From Nemophila menziesii (lineage: Eukaryota > Streptophyta > Magnoliopsida > Boraginales > Hydrophyllaceae): a stretch of 64,000 nt of DNA. Below, one piece after another: positions 35,791 through 47,300 of this stretch. Numbering within the stretch: position 1 is the stretch's first letter; every line of letters starts with the position of its first letter. The position numbers and the translations under genes were made by a program. Location: positions 9,425,840 to 9,489,839 of the forward strand of contig JARWIR010000011.1 of the NCBI GenBank assembly GCA_029959085.1, in the 5' to 3' direction. The notes beneath the pieces are model-generated. The model did no database searches. It had not been told where the DNA came from and saw only the letters and a program-made list of their open reading frames with translations.

Positions 35791-37199
35791 AGACAACACC
35801 AGTCATTTATTGACCTTTTTTAATTCGAGGAGATATTAGGTACCATCTAGTGTCGATTCAACTTTTTCACTTTATTAGTTGATAAATATGAAAAAATAAA
35901 TTGGCTAAAGGCATGCAACCGAAAAGAGTTGTACACCCCACATAGAAGCTCAATATGTTTTTCAAATAATTCAGGGTCATTTGGCTTAGACGCAAATTAT
36001 ACTAGCTATGTTAATTGGTTGGGGAGGTTAAGAATGGGTGTTGTTTGAAAAAAAGTCGGTATAAGAGTCGTTATCAATCGAAAAAGAAGAAGTACAACTA
36101 ACTTCAAGAGTAATCCTCTCGGGGGACATAAATAGGGCTCCAATTGAGAAATCCAATGTAGAGTCCTTGGGATAAGAGGTTGTGATGGCAAAGGATGAAG
36201 ACCGAGATCTTTTTAATTCCCTTCCAAAATAATCCTTGGAGCCTCTCACTGAACTACCTTTACGAGACATAAAAAACTCAAAATTACCAAATAAGATACC
36301 TTAAAGAGAAGAAATTTACTACTCTAGAAAAGTACTAGTGGAAGAGTTATTCGACCACTAGTAAGCTATCATGAAGGTGCCCAAAGAAAATCCACATCAG
36401 CAATAAGAACAGTATAGCAGAGTGACACCATATATAGGGAAATAGTGATGATTCGCCTTCCCGAGGTCATAATGATCTAGACAACCCGAAACCCGCGTGA
36501 TAATGTACGTAACATCCCACAATTACTAAGATAATTATGAGGATGTGGCCATTTGTGATTAAACACGTGTCGCACGATAGCATGCAAGTTAAACAGTTGT
36601 AACTGACATCCACTTCAACATTAAGATATGGTTGTATTCTTCAAATTGTCCCACATGGATGCTTTGTCCCGATTCTACAAATTCAAGGGGTGTGGATTGG
36701 GTCGATTAACTTTATGTCATGGTTTCGGTTGAACTACCCCCTCGACAAACCTCTATGATATAGTATCGAGCACTCAACATGTCCATGAGGAAGCCAATGA
36801 GCATATCACCAAGGTAATGAACATATAAGCTTGCCCCAAAGATATTCCATAAGGATGCGACAAAAGTCCAACAAGGTATTCCCGAGTTTTCCTTATCTAT
36901 GATTTCCATAACATGCACTTAATGTGGTATCACTTAAATACTTACACTTTTCATATCACAATCGGAGCTAGTCCAATATATATTTTCCTCGATCCTCGAT
37001 CCTAATAGTGACTTAACTGTCAGAGTACAATCGGGAAAGACACCTTCAAGTGGTCCTAACCTTTGTCCTGTTTCATGATTCTAAGCTCGATTGAAGATAG
37101 AGTTCACACAAATCATAATTTATCGCATCAATCAAAGATTCATCATTAGTGTAATTATATTGATTTGGATTTTTACGCTCTATCACCAACCGTTGTCAC
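35791..37199. other. Loop of the inverted repeat: unrecognised retroelement-like sequence
   Basis: A minus-strand frame at 36028-36270 (starting MSRKGSSVRGSKDYFGRELK) has a TATATATGG box upstream of it near 36430. The stretch 36960-37190 resembles the end of a Tat-type LTR (GACTTAACTGTCAGAGTACA). I cannot name a protein. Possibly the start of a minus-strand retroelement. Confidence 0.35.
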
Positions 37200-38065
37200 A
37201 AATATCAAGATAAGAATTACAAATATTACTGCTGTTATACTAGTGATTAAATAGTCAAAATTCACGGTGTCAAGCTATACAAGTTATGTAGGCCACAAGT
37301 AATTTTTACTAGGGTCAAAAAATATTTTTGTAAAATCAAAAGAGAAATGTCTATTGGAGATACTAGTAGCTACATCCCTGAGTATAATTCTTCCTAAAAT
37401 TCACATCACCACAATTTTTTTGTGAATTTTGGAACTAGGTTCACCGTGGATGATTTTATCCAGAGGCTTCATTGAACATTCTGTACTTCGATTACCAACC
37501 TAATTGATCATCTTGAATCACATTTCTAAACATATATCTACAAATCGATGGAGTTCCAAAACACAAATATGAATGATGACTTCAAGTTCAAGATTCTAGA
37601 ACTGACACTTGATGGACTTCACAGTAAATTAAAATTGCAAGGAGCGATATTTGCAAGACCATCTAAAAAGGTGATTTTGTGGTAGAAAATATTGACAAAA
37701 ACATCTTTGATCGACAACATAATCTGTTGATGGGTGGAAACTATTGGAAAAAGAACACATGTAAATAAAATTTGTGTAACCTTTGTGTAAAACAAGATTG
37801 TTGGATTTTCCTAGTGAGATAGTTTTTATAATCACACATTATGCTCTTATACTATTGAATATTCTTCAATCCAATTGTGTTGTGTAATAGACAGGGGAAA
37901 GTCTGACAATTTACCCCTCGATGGGAGCTAAAAAATTGAAAGTTCGAGTTAAACGAACCTAACATACAAGAGCTTAGACGGTGACACTCAATATAGATAA
38001 TTAATACTATTTCTATAGAAAATATATAAATTAATGAGAACCATAGAAATACAACAGACACCTTC
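37200..38065 (-). repeat. Long inverted repeat, right arm
   Basis: Partner of 34130-35010 in opposite orientation. The dispersed repeat copy at 38075 follows directly. Confidence 0.75.
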
Positions 38066-38074
38066 ACCAAAAAA

Positions 38075-38360
38075 TAAATAGATATACAATATTTAACATA
38101 ATTTATTTGGTGAACAATTGAACGAAATTGGGTAATTTCCTTAATATATGTCTTTGTGATGGTATAGAGTCATATAAGTGTTTTGGGATATTAATATGAT
38201 TTGAGACTGTAGATAGACACGAAGTAGTGATTTGATAGGGATTGACATAATACATGGGTATAAGATCCTAGAGAACATGAAAAGAATCACACTCCAAAAG
38301 CTCGGACCAAAGATGGGATAACTAAAAAAGCGAGGATGGAATTTTAGGACAATATTGTAG
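38075..38360 (+). repeat. Dispersed repeat, copy 2
   Basis: Counterpart of 29335-29630, same orientation, with small indels. Confidence 0.7.
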
Positions 38361-41300
38361 GTTCCTTGCAGACCACTTGCTTACCTCAACTTTTTGAGTA
38401 GATAGACAACAAACATAGTTTCAGTGTGACCCTCACTATCCTTTTAGCTAGGTAGTAAATGTAGAGAAAAGAAGTAGAAGCCTTCACATACCTCACATCT
38501 TGGCGAGTTATTATAAAGGAATGCACAGAAAAGGAACATGAAAAGTTGTTTCATCTTATTAGACCATGGGTAAACTTAAATCGTAGTGGGTCTAGGATAA
38601 TTTTAAAGCTTTTTAGGTAGATTTAACATATATAGACTTATAAATAGGTAGTTATAGCCTAACTAGAAGAATTTTCTTTTCTTTTTTTCATTAAGAGGTA
38701 GAAGATTGAAAAGACGTATTTCTGGATTCTTTCATAGGTATTTTTATTATTTCTTTCGTTCTCTATATTTTCACTGAAGGATTTGGACTATAGTAAGAAA
38801 AGAAAAGGATTATGATGTTGGTCTGCCAGCTACATAACATATCTCCCGATCACAAGTGTCCCCCCACCCCTAGTAATAGATACAAGCGTCTCTATTTTTT
38901 GGTTTTAGGTTGTGAAGGGATATCCTTTATAACCTGTCTGAACCTCCTTGTTAGCTTTTCCTTCTTTAGTAGTTTTTAATTTTGGTTCAAGACTCCCTCT
39001 GGATAACTTCAAACTTATTCCTCACACCACTATAAAAGAAAATGCCCACCAGGATATCAACCACATTCTCAACCTCTCCTTCTCAGGTTCATAGTTTTCA
39101 CCGTTCATGTCAATGCCACGATAAATTTTATGCCATAAATTACTAACCCAGTTTGTACTCACATCACTTTCCACTAACTACCTATTGTTTTTCTCTCCCT
39201 AATCACCACACCATTTTTCTCAACATATTATTTTTGGTATTAAATCCTCCAAAATGTGCTTTTTTTTCTTTAACATGTCTTTCCAACTCATGATTTTTTA
39301 ACGCAATTATCCATTTCTTTTTTCATAGCGATATGTACGTCTTCAACTTATTTCTACCATATTACCTTTATTATGTGCATTAGAGAGTTGTCATTGATCA
39401 TGTCATTACTTGCATCAAATGAGTTGACTCATAAATTTCAATGTTTGCATTGTCATTATATACATACATAGATCAGTGAGCATGTTTCTCCCCAATTCAT
39501 TGAATTAGAATTCCTCAATGTCATCAGATGTGTTGATTCCTAACTCCCTTTTAGTGCCTGTTGCATGATAGAAGATTTGTCCTCTATATATAATATATCT
39601 TATAATGGTCACCAACACAGATGATGTTAACTTCCATCCCTTGAAACAAATACTAGATATTAAATTATCACACATCTCTTCGTCGTTAACTTTCTCATCT
39701 TCTACATCACTAGTTAATGAAACATATATAAAATTTACTTCATATCTCTTATAATAGAGAATTACAATGCCTCACCCTCTTTGCACCAGTCACCACAGAC
39801 TCCTAGTCACAATCATAAACCCAACATCAATGCTGGTAAATTTATGCTCATCATTTCCTAATTCTACCCCCCCCCACCCCCAAGAGGTAAATGTATTTTA
39901 TTGTCAAAGTATGATTGGATTATGGGTAAATCATGAAAAACAATTATTTTTCATTTCCACTAAGAAAATATGCGTAAATTGGTAAAACATGATATATATG
40001 TCTAGACCTAACTTAACTTGGCATCCAGTGACCATAATTGATGCAAGATTTCACTAAAGAGATAAGGCCAAGCCCAAAAATTTGGGTATTAATACATTAT
40101 CTAATATGCCTCAAAGCCCACATTTGTAGCATGGAAGACCTAGTATTTCATATTCTAACTCAATATAAGGTGGTTTTCTTTTTTCAGAATCCACAAAGCA
40201 CCAGAGAAAAACCACTAAGTCTTATCTCAACCTTATCCTGATCCCATGAATGTGGATCGAAATCCTATACATATCAGGAGGAAATACAAATCCTTACAAA
40301 GACATAGTAGTGACTTAAGATATTGACCGATTCTAAAGGTGGGTTTATGGGAAGGGATCATATACCCACAAAGAAGTTATATTCAAATTCATTGTACCTA
40401 GAGGACTATTATGCTTCTATAGTTTGACGATATCATTCATGAACTGGACAGGATTAAGTCCATCAATCCAAATCTTGTCGTAATCCAACATACACGTAAA
40501 GATTGTATGAAAAGTTTTCAAATCAAATACAATCATACTTATGGATTATTTAACAAACCAAAAGTCACAAATTATCCTTGTAAGAGCAGAAGCAAGTATT
40601 TTCCCTATTAGATACAACTCATATAAACAAGTATAACTACATACAAAGCTTATATTAAAAGTGCGTGAAGCAAATTCAACAATACTTATGGCTTATCTCA
40701 CAAACCAAAAGACACATACCACCTTATTTAGAGAAAAAAAAGTATTTTTTAGTTAGATATAACTCTTATAAGCAAGGAAAACTATAATCATTCATAGGTT
40801 TCAGAGTTGTAAGATGGATTAAGGTAAATCACATCCATTATGTTCAGGATATCACGGAGGATGGACTTTATTGTTATGATTTAATCTTGGGCAGTGATAA
40901 TGAGTGATTAAGTGATTAAGGAGATAAAAAACTTGAGGATAAAAGGGGATGGATAATAATGTATATAAATATTCTAAAGTGATTATTGCTCTAGTGACTT
41001 GAGAATCATCTTCCATTTGGGATTGATTGCTCATCACTAGGCAAACGGAAAAAAAATTAAACAAGTATAACACAAAACTATATAAAAAATGACGAGAACG
41101 ATAGAACTAACACGATGAGAAACACGGAGAATTTGGAAATCGAAGCAAATAACTATGAAGTAATGCGAAACGATTGAGGTGGCTTTAGCTGGATGAAAGA
41201 TGAGTAATAACTACGACATGTAGCTTAATTAATAATTCATTGAATCTAGGAAACCCATATATAAGGGATCTAAGTGCATGCAAATGCATTAACTCTACAA

Positions 41301-41363
41301 GAGTTCAATAATGACAACCAAATGTGGTTTAGGAGTAATGATATATTAGAAATAGTATATTCT
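38361..41363. other. Intergenic, no gene recognised
   Basis: Several short frames but none with family signal. A poly-C run lies near 39866-39878. A minus-strand TATATAAGGG-type box at about 41257 precedes a short minus frame (40852-41073) that I cannot identify. Confidence 0.4.
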
Positions 41364-41728
41364 ATTTTTAGGCCATCACCTATGGCCTAAAAATATTTTT
41401 AGGCCAAACGTTTCAAAAGTACCATTTTTTGGCCAAACATATTCAAATGTACCATTCTTATGCTATTTTGCTAATTTCGTGAGATATTTCGTAGATTTTA
41501 AGGACAGTTTGGGTATTTCAAATAAACTGTATCTTTATTTTGGTACATCACACATTAGGAACTGTATTTGAAGTATCCAAATTATCCTTAAAATCTATAA
41601 AATTTCTCATGAAATTAGTGAAATAACCTAAAATGGTACTTTTTAATACCTTTGGCCTAAAACTGGTACTTTGAAACATTTATGCCTAAAAACATTTTTA
41701 AACCATTGGTAATGACTTAAAAATGAAT
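41364..41728. mobile_element. Palindromic MITE-like element
   Basis: About 365 bp in which the left half (TTTTTAGGCCATCACC, GTACCATTTT, GGACAGTTTGGGTA) is answered by the right half in reverse complement (CCAAATTATCC, AAATGGTACTTTTT, GGTAATGACTTAAAAA). No coding capacity. Exact ends and target duplication unresolved. Confidence 0.65.
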
Positions 41729-43464
41729 TTAGGTCTATTAGAAACTATGACAGGGAAACTTGTATTGTTGTTAAGGGTATGAGCTGAGATAGATAATATT
41801 TTATTAGTAATATGACAACCTAAAAGCAAAACTAGAAGTTAATGAACCCTTGACAAGAAAAAGTTAATGAACCAAGTTGTTGGAAATTGGAGATAACAAA
41901 CATGAATTCATATGTTTATTACCACTAATGAGAATGAGGAAACTATCATAATATCCAAGGAGCAAGATGGGGAAATTTGCAACTTATACTTTTAATATTA
42001 AATTTCTAAATCAAACTTAGCATAATGTATGTATAGTTAAAATAAAATATGAGGCTATTAAATTCATATATATATATATATATATATAATACATTAAAAT
42101 CTGCTAATCTGTATAGAGAATTAAAAAGAATATATTAAAGTCAATATTTAATTAAAAAGAATCTATGGAGTTTATGTTTCATAGATTTTAAGATATATTA
42201 CAAAATCCTTTAAAATAATAATTGAATATGTCTCCTTAAAAATGGAACTAATGGCAGGTAAAATACTCAGTTATTTGGTCACATCAATTATAAACTTGAA
42301 CTCCATTATTTGCACCTACTAACATGTATATACTTTCTGAATGGTTCATTCTATAATGGTACGAAAAAGACAATTTGTCATGTGTTTTGTCGAGCCTTCT
42401 AGCTGGGAAGTATTTCATAAAACTGGAATCAACTATGACCATCGACAAATGCAAGGGTACGAATATTTGGAAGGACACGCGACTTTTCACAAGAAGGCCA
42501 ACAATGCACACTTTTAACAATATATCATCTACAATCTGCTAATGCCTCAAAGTGGTACCTATCCGTTGTCAATGACTGTTAAAATCTAGCTTTAGCTGAA
42601 ATTATTCTCCAAAACCAACTTCTTACCTAAACTAGATTAACAAGTTTATTTTGCCTTATACTAAGGATGGAATCTACTCAAATAAATATAACTAATACTT
42701 TATTTGTATTGAAATTTAATACTAATTAAAATCTAACGTGGGGGCCACATTTGGGCTCTACAACTCTTTTATTCATCCTATTGGTTCAGTTGCAACCTGG
42801 CCTGACCCGATAATGTCTAGAGGTGGTTTCTTCGAGGTTGTAGTATACGAAAAAGTTTGACATGCCACAATTCCTTATCATGCTATAAATCCAATCTTAG
42901 CAGCTTTCAATGTCATTGTTAGTTTACAATATCTTGTTTCACATGAAACTAATCCATTAAAATCAAAGGTAGTAACAGTCTCAAAATTTAGTCGTGGGGC
43001 CGCATTTAATGTTATACCCGTGGTACCTTTATATCATTTTTGAAGGAAGGTATTACGCAACTTAGACATATAATCGAAGAGGTTATTATAGGACAAGGTT
43101 ATTAAATCTTGTCCTTTTTTGTCATAAGCTGGAAAATAAAATATAAGGTAGCAAATATTACAAGAATAAATATATGCCCATAGGGTCAAACAAAACAAGA
43201 ATGGTAAACTATCCAACCCTAATAGGCTAAAAATTTATATGTATACATACACTTTATTAAGTGGGATACTTAGAAAATATCATGGAGTATCTAATAGAAA
43301 TATAATTAATTATCAATCTTTATCAAGATTATTGCACAATTGACTATAAAACATAATCTAAAAAATTGTCAACTCAAAGAATTGAAGGCTTGCTGATCAC
43401 CTGGAAAGATGTTAATTGAAAAATCTATTGTGAACTTTCTTATAGTTAAAATATACATGAACAT
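41729..43464. other. Intergenic with an AT microsatellite, no gene recognised
   Basis: A TA run lies at 42066-42089. A minus-strand frame at 42284-42520 has no recognised family. Confidence 0.45.
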
Positions 43465-43984
43465 CTAAACAAACTTTGTTTCCTTAAAAGGTGATACAAG
43501 TATCTCATAGTTATGAAAGTTGCATCCGAGTATAACTACACGATCCAACATGTTTATTCCAAAATTAACCTTTGGGATATTATTGTACAACTTAGCTTCG
43601 CAATGAGGCATGATGAAGAGAGTTGGTTTCAAAGCCTTTCGTCTACCATGTCCATTTACTGTTAAAATAGAACAACATAGAGATGCAAATACTTTTGAAT
43701 CCATTAACAAAATAGTTGGATCAAATACCTCTATATCTCTAATCCGATCGAAAGTATTCTTCATCAAAAATCGCAAGACTAAGTTGCATTCAAGGAGATT
43801 CTTGAGTATCAATGTTACCGATCCCATAAATGACCAACATCATACTCACTCCATGTCCTTCGCTCAATACTTTGAGAAGCCTATTCGAGATTTCATAAAT
43901 TTGCATTTGGCACATAAATGAACTCCAAATTTGTGAGTTATTGAATTTTTTTATACAAACTTTGCACAAAAATTTCCTCTCCAA
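43465..43984 (-). pseudogene. SRR1-like protein pseudogene
   Basis: Two overlapping minus frames make up an SRR1-type domain (SENSITIVITY TO RED LIGHT REDUCED 1, linked in plants to phytochrome B signalling and the clock). The first (43984 to about 43790) contains IKKFNNSQIW and MLVIYGIGNIDTQESP. The second (from about 43827 to 43465) contains IRDIEVFDPTILLMD, the KPTLFIMPHCEAKLYNN signature and LDRVVILGCNFHNYE. A frameshift near 43800 is needed to join them. The Copia element inserts 12 bp beyond the 5' side of the preserved part, so the gene's start is cut off or lies beyond 52330. Confidence 0.75.
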
Positions 43985-43996
43985 ATTCGGAATAAT

Positions 43997-45667
43997 TGTT
44001 GGAATTATGCCCTAGCCCTGATCGTCTTGTAATGAATTGAACACAAGTGTTTACTGTACACGATAATTGTTATCCCTACAGTTTTGATTAAAGAAATTGT
44101 TTCCTTGAAACTATGGCAAGCCTTTATGATTATGGTATTAATCTACATAATATAAAGGCAAATCCTTGATTAAGTTACGAACTAGATATCATAAGGTGTT
44201 ATGATAATGAGAATCTAGCTTAGAGGACTTAATCTAAACTTGTTCTTAATCGTAGGATCATCGAGTTAGGACCTCGATAATCCGGTTAGATTAATATGTA
44301 GCTAACAAGTATTTATTGGATAAATATCGGTAGTTCTCGTTTACCGAGTTAGGTGCATAGATAATGCACATAGAGATGTGATTATCGAACCGGCTAAAAT
44401 TAGAGATTCCTAATGGTTAATTACCTTGAACTGTCAAGTAGGTTAATCTCTATAAGGATTTATATACTTGTAATCCTTTGACCTGAGATCATCACTAGTT
44501 GTGTATGTGCTTGTTATGTTTTGATACTGGACTACTAGTGTGTCATAATACTAGTCGAAAGGATATTGGACGTAGCTAAGTATATATGCTCCTAGGGATG
44601 AGTCAAGATGGAATCTATCAACTCTAGGTAAAGAGTTTGAGCTCTACGATGTCATAAGATTATAACGATTATATCGAATCCTTGGCCAAGGTGATAGAAT
44701 GAATGAAGAAATGAGTTTCTTAGGTCATTCGTCAATCGTTAATAATCGACGTGTAACGTAGTTGATTTTCTAATGGGATTTGACAGTTGTACCATATCCC
44801 AGGATGATCCGGAGCTGTAAAGATAGAAGGAATACATGTATGATTCTTCACCGGGTTCTTTGTACAGAGTTACTTCACGTTATCCGGTCGTTGGGGAGTG
44901 TTGTTAGACGCCAACCTTGATTAGTGGTTAATTTAATTAACTACTACCGGTTTAACGATGAACCCACGTAGTCGCACACTAACGAGTGTATTGATCTTGC
45001 TTCATGTCGTTAATTAATTTTATTATTAGATAATAAATATTAATTAAATATATACTTGGAATATTGGTATATTAATTTGCTAGCACAATTTAATATTCTA
45101 ATATAAGACCGAACTAAGACAAAAAGGAAAAGGAAAAAAATTTCATAAGTTTGTGGATCGAACCACGAACCTCTAGTAGTGTGAAATGTGTCACTAACCG
45201 CTAGGCTAGTCAATTGTTTATGTATAATGTAGAAAGTCCAAATCCACTTCACAAGTGGTAATGGACTAGATTATTAAGATAATCAATTTCATTATACGTT
45301 CCCGACTTTTCCTATTCTTGTCTTTTCATTTTCTTCTGTTGGGGTTTTATAAATATAATGATAGTCATTATACAGAACTTAACTTTTCATCAGTTTTTCT
45401 TCCAAGAAAAAAACCCACAAGAAATAAAAGGTCTTTTGTCTAGAATTGAGGTTCTGGAAGTAAGGCTCAAGCTCGGTGTGCAAAGCGTGGAGGCTTCAAG
45501 CTTTTGAAGCTACGATCAGGCAATTCGATTTTCATACAACGGATTAAGGTATGTAATCGAAACTTTGTTTCTGTTTAAATTCTTAAATTGCAACTAGATT
45601 GGCTTAGGATTGCAATATATTTTCCGCTGCTTATATATTTGATATAACCATGATAGCGATTCCTTCA
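43997..45667 (+). repeat. Copia 5' LTR
   Basis: 1671 bp, TGTTGGAATTATG to CCTTCA. It is nearly identical to the 3' LTR except for a 42-bp segment near 44410-44455 that the 3' LTR lacks. A TATA motif lies at about 45346 (TTTTATAAATAT). Confidence 0.92.
45134..45215 (-). ncRNA. tRNA-like Pol III promoter unit, antisense in the 5' LTR
   Basis: On the minus strand TAGCCTAGCGGTTAG (45194-45208) matches an A box and GGTTCGATCC (45155-45164) matches a B box at tRNA-like spacing. A run of seven T follows (45140-45134), which would end Pol III transcription. The cloverleaf is not intact, so this is a tRNA-derived or SINE-like unit and not a working tRNA. The same unit lies in the 3' LTR. Confidence 0.5.
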
Positions 45668-45669
45668 AT

Positions 45670-45682
45670 TGGTATCAGAGCC
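45670..45682 (+). promoter_or_regulatory. Copia primer-binding site (initiator tRNA-Met)
   Basis: TGGTATCAGAGCC two bases after the 5' LTR, the standard plant Copia primer site. Confidence 0.92.
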
Positions 45683-47300
45683 AATTGTTGCAATTTAAGG
45701 GATTTAAATAATTATATTATTGGATAATATATGAGTGTTGTTCTTATGATTTGTATAAAAATAGTTTTTATATATATTAGAAATCATATTAAATTGTTTA
45801 TTATGGATTAGTTTTAGGCTGTGAATTTTCGTTAGTTTTTTTTTTCGACAGTAAAAAGGAAAAAGAAATTTGTTTCTTTTGTTTTGATCGTTCATTAAAA
45901 AAAAAAAATTACAGCCGCCGCTGATCTTGTTTTGGGTGTAGAAAAATATATGGTTGTATTATATGTTTTCTTAATATCCTGAAGGTAAGTAATTGTTACT
46001 GTATTTTCTCTTTGGCGAATTGTTTGCCACTATGCTGTTGTCTTATCTGTATTGGGTTTTGTGTTTCTTTACTAAAAGTTTTGCTTTGAAATCAGAAGTT
46101 TGAAAGTCACCTTGACTTTTCTTTATTTCGTTCCAAAGAAAAGAAAGAAAAGGGATGCCCAGTTCATGCAGACAATCACGCAGGCATCAACATGATGCTG
46201 ATTTTGACAAATGTTGTCAGATGAATGTGCTTTTGTTAAAAAAGAAAGAAAGAAAAAAATGTTGTTTTCTTTGTCAGCGGTTGTTTACCAAGGGAAAACC
46301 AGTTTTCCTTTTCTTGACAGCGGTTATAATCTTTTATTAAAATTGTTTTAATAATAATATTTATTTACATGGTGAAGGGTTAATGAGGTTTTTTTAATTG
46401 ATTAAATATAAGAGGTTATATATTGATTTAAATATTTTTATTAGGACTTTTTGTCTTATAAATTTACTTTCGATTCGATCGCTAGTTATGAATTTAGTTT
46501 AAGAATAAAAATATTGTAATTTTTGAAATTGCATGCCTCGACCAATCAATTGAACTAGTTGATCCGATCAATCAGTTTGTTTATTCCGTAAATATTAAGT
46601 TGCTCTCGCGACGTTTTGAACACCGCTTCCATTACAAAGTTTGGAATTTTGAATTCTAAATTATTCCCATTTGATAATAAAAAATTATTGAGTTTATTAA
46701 GGGATATATAAGATATTTCGTAAGACTTGTCCATCACAATTAGAGTTTCGAGTTTGTTAAGTTTACAAGTTTTGATCTGACTACCAGGTGGACTTGTAGT
46801 TCGAGTACAAACTATAAAAATCTATATTGTTTGATAATAGGATTAAATTATTAATTTTACGTTTTTAGTCTGGACTACCCAGAGGATGTGGGATTGATAA
46901 TATTCTATTATAGGATGGAATAACTCAACAAAACTAATTAGAAACGACCTGACTACCAGGGGGCTAAATAGTTTTGAGTCTCTTATTTTATATGATAAAA
47001 TAGGTAATGTACCACACTTTAATTATGCGTGAGAAACGACCTGACTACCAGGGGGCTCATTCATGTTTTAAAGTTTCATTATTCACTTTAATTATGCGTG
47101 AGAAACGACCTGACTACCAGGGGACTCATTCATGTTTTAAAGTTTCCAATTATATATCTCTAAGATAACATTCCATATCTTTGACAATTATATAATATTG
47201 TTCTTAAAGCGTTGTTCCCTATTCCTTCCTATGATTAGATTTCTCGATATTTCTGCGAAATCACTTCTCAAATCATCACAAGTTGGTTGTTAATCTCAAG
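45683..47300. other. Copia leader region with short repeats
   Basis: No preserved gag. The phrase GACCTGACTACCAGGGGGCT recurs: at 46948 and 47038 exactly, at 47107 with one change, and in weaker form near 46780. The last two belong to a 69-bp direct duplication (47015-47083 and 47084-47152). Confidence 0.6.

Noticed and set aside
42284..42520. Minus-strand 78-codon frame as a gene
   Set aside because: No recognised family, no promoter or splice context; left unannotated beyond a mention.
45134..45215. A genuine tRNA gene
   Set aside because: A and B boxes are present, but the stems of a cloverleaf and a clear anticodon arm are not.
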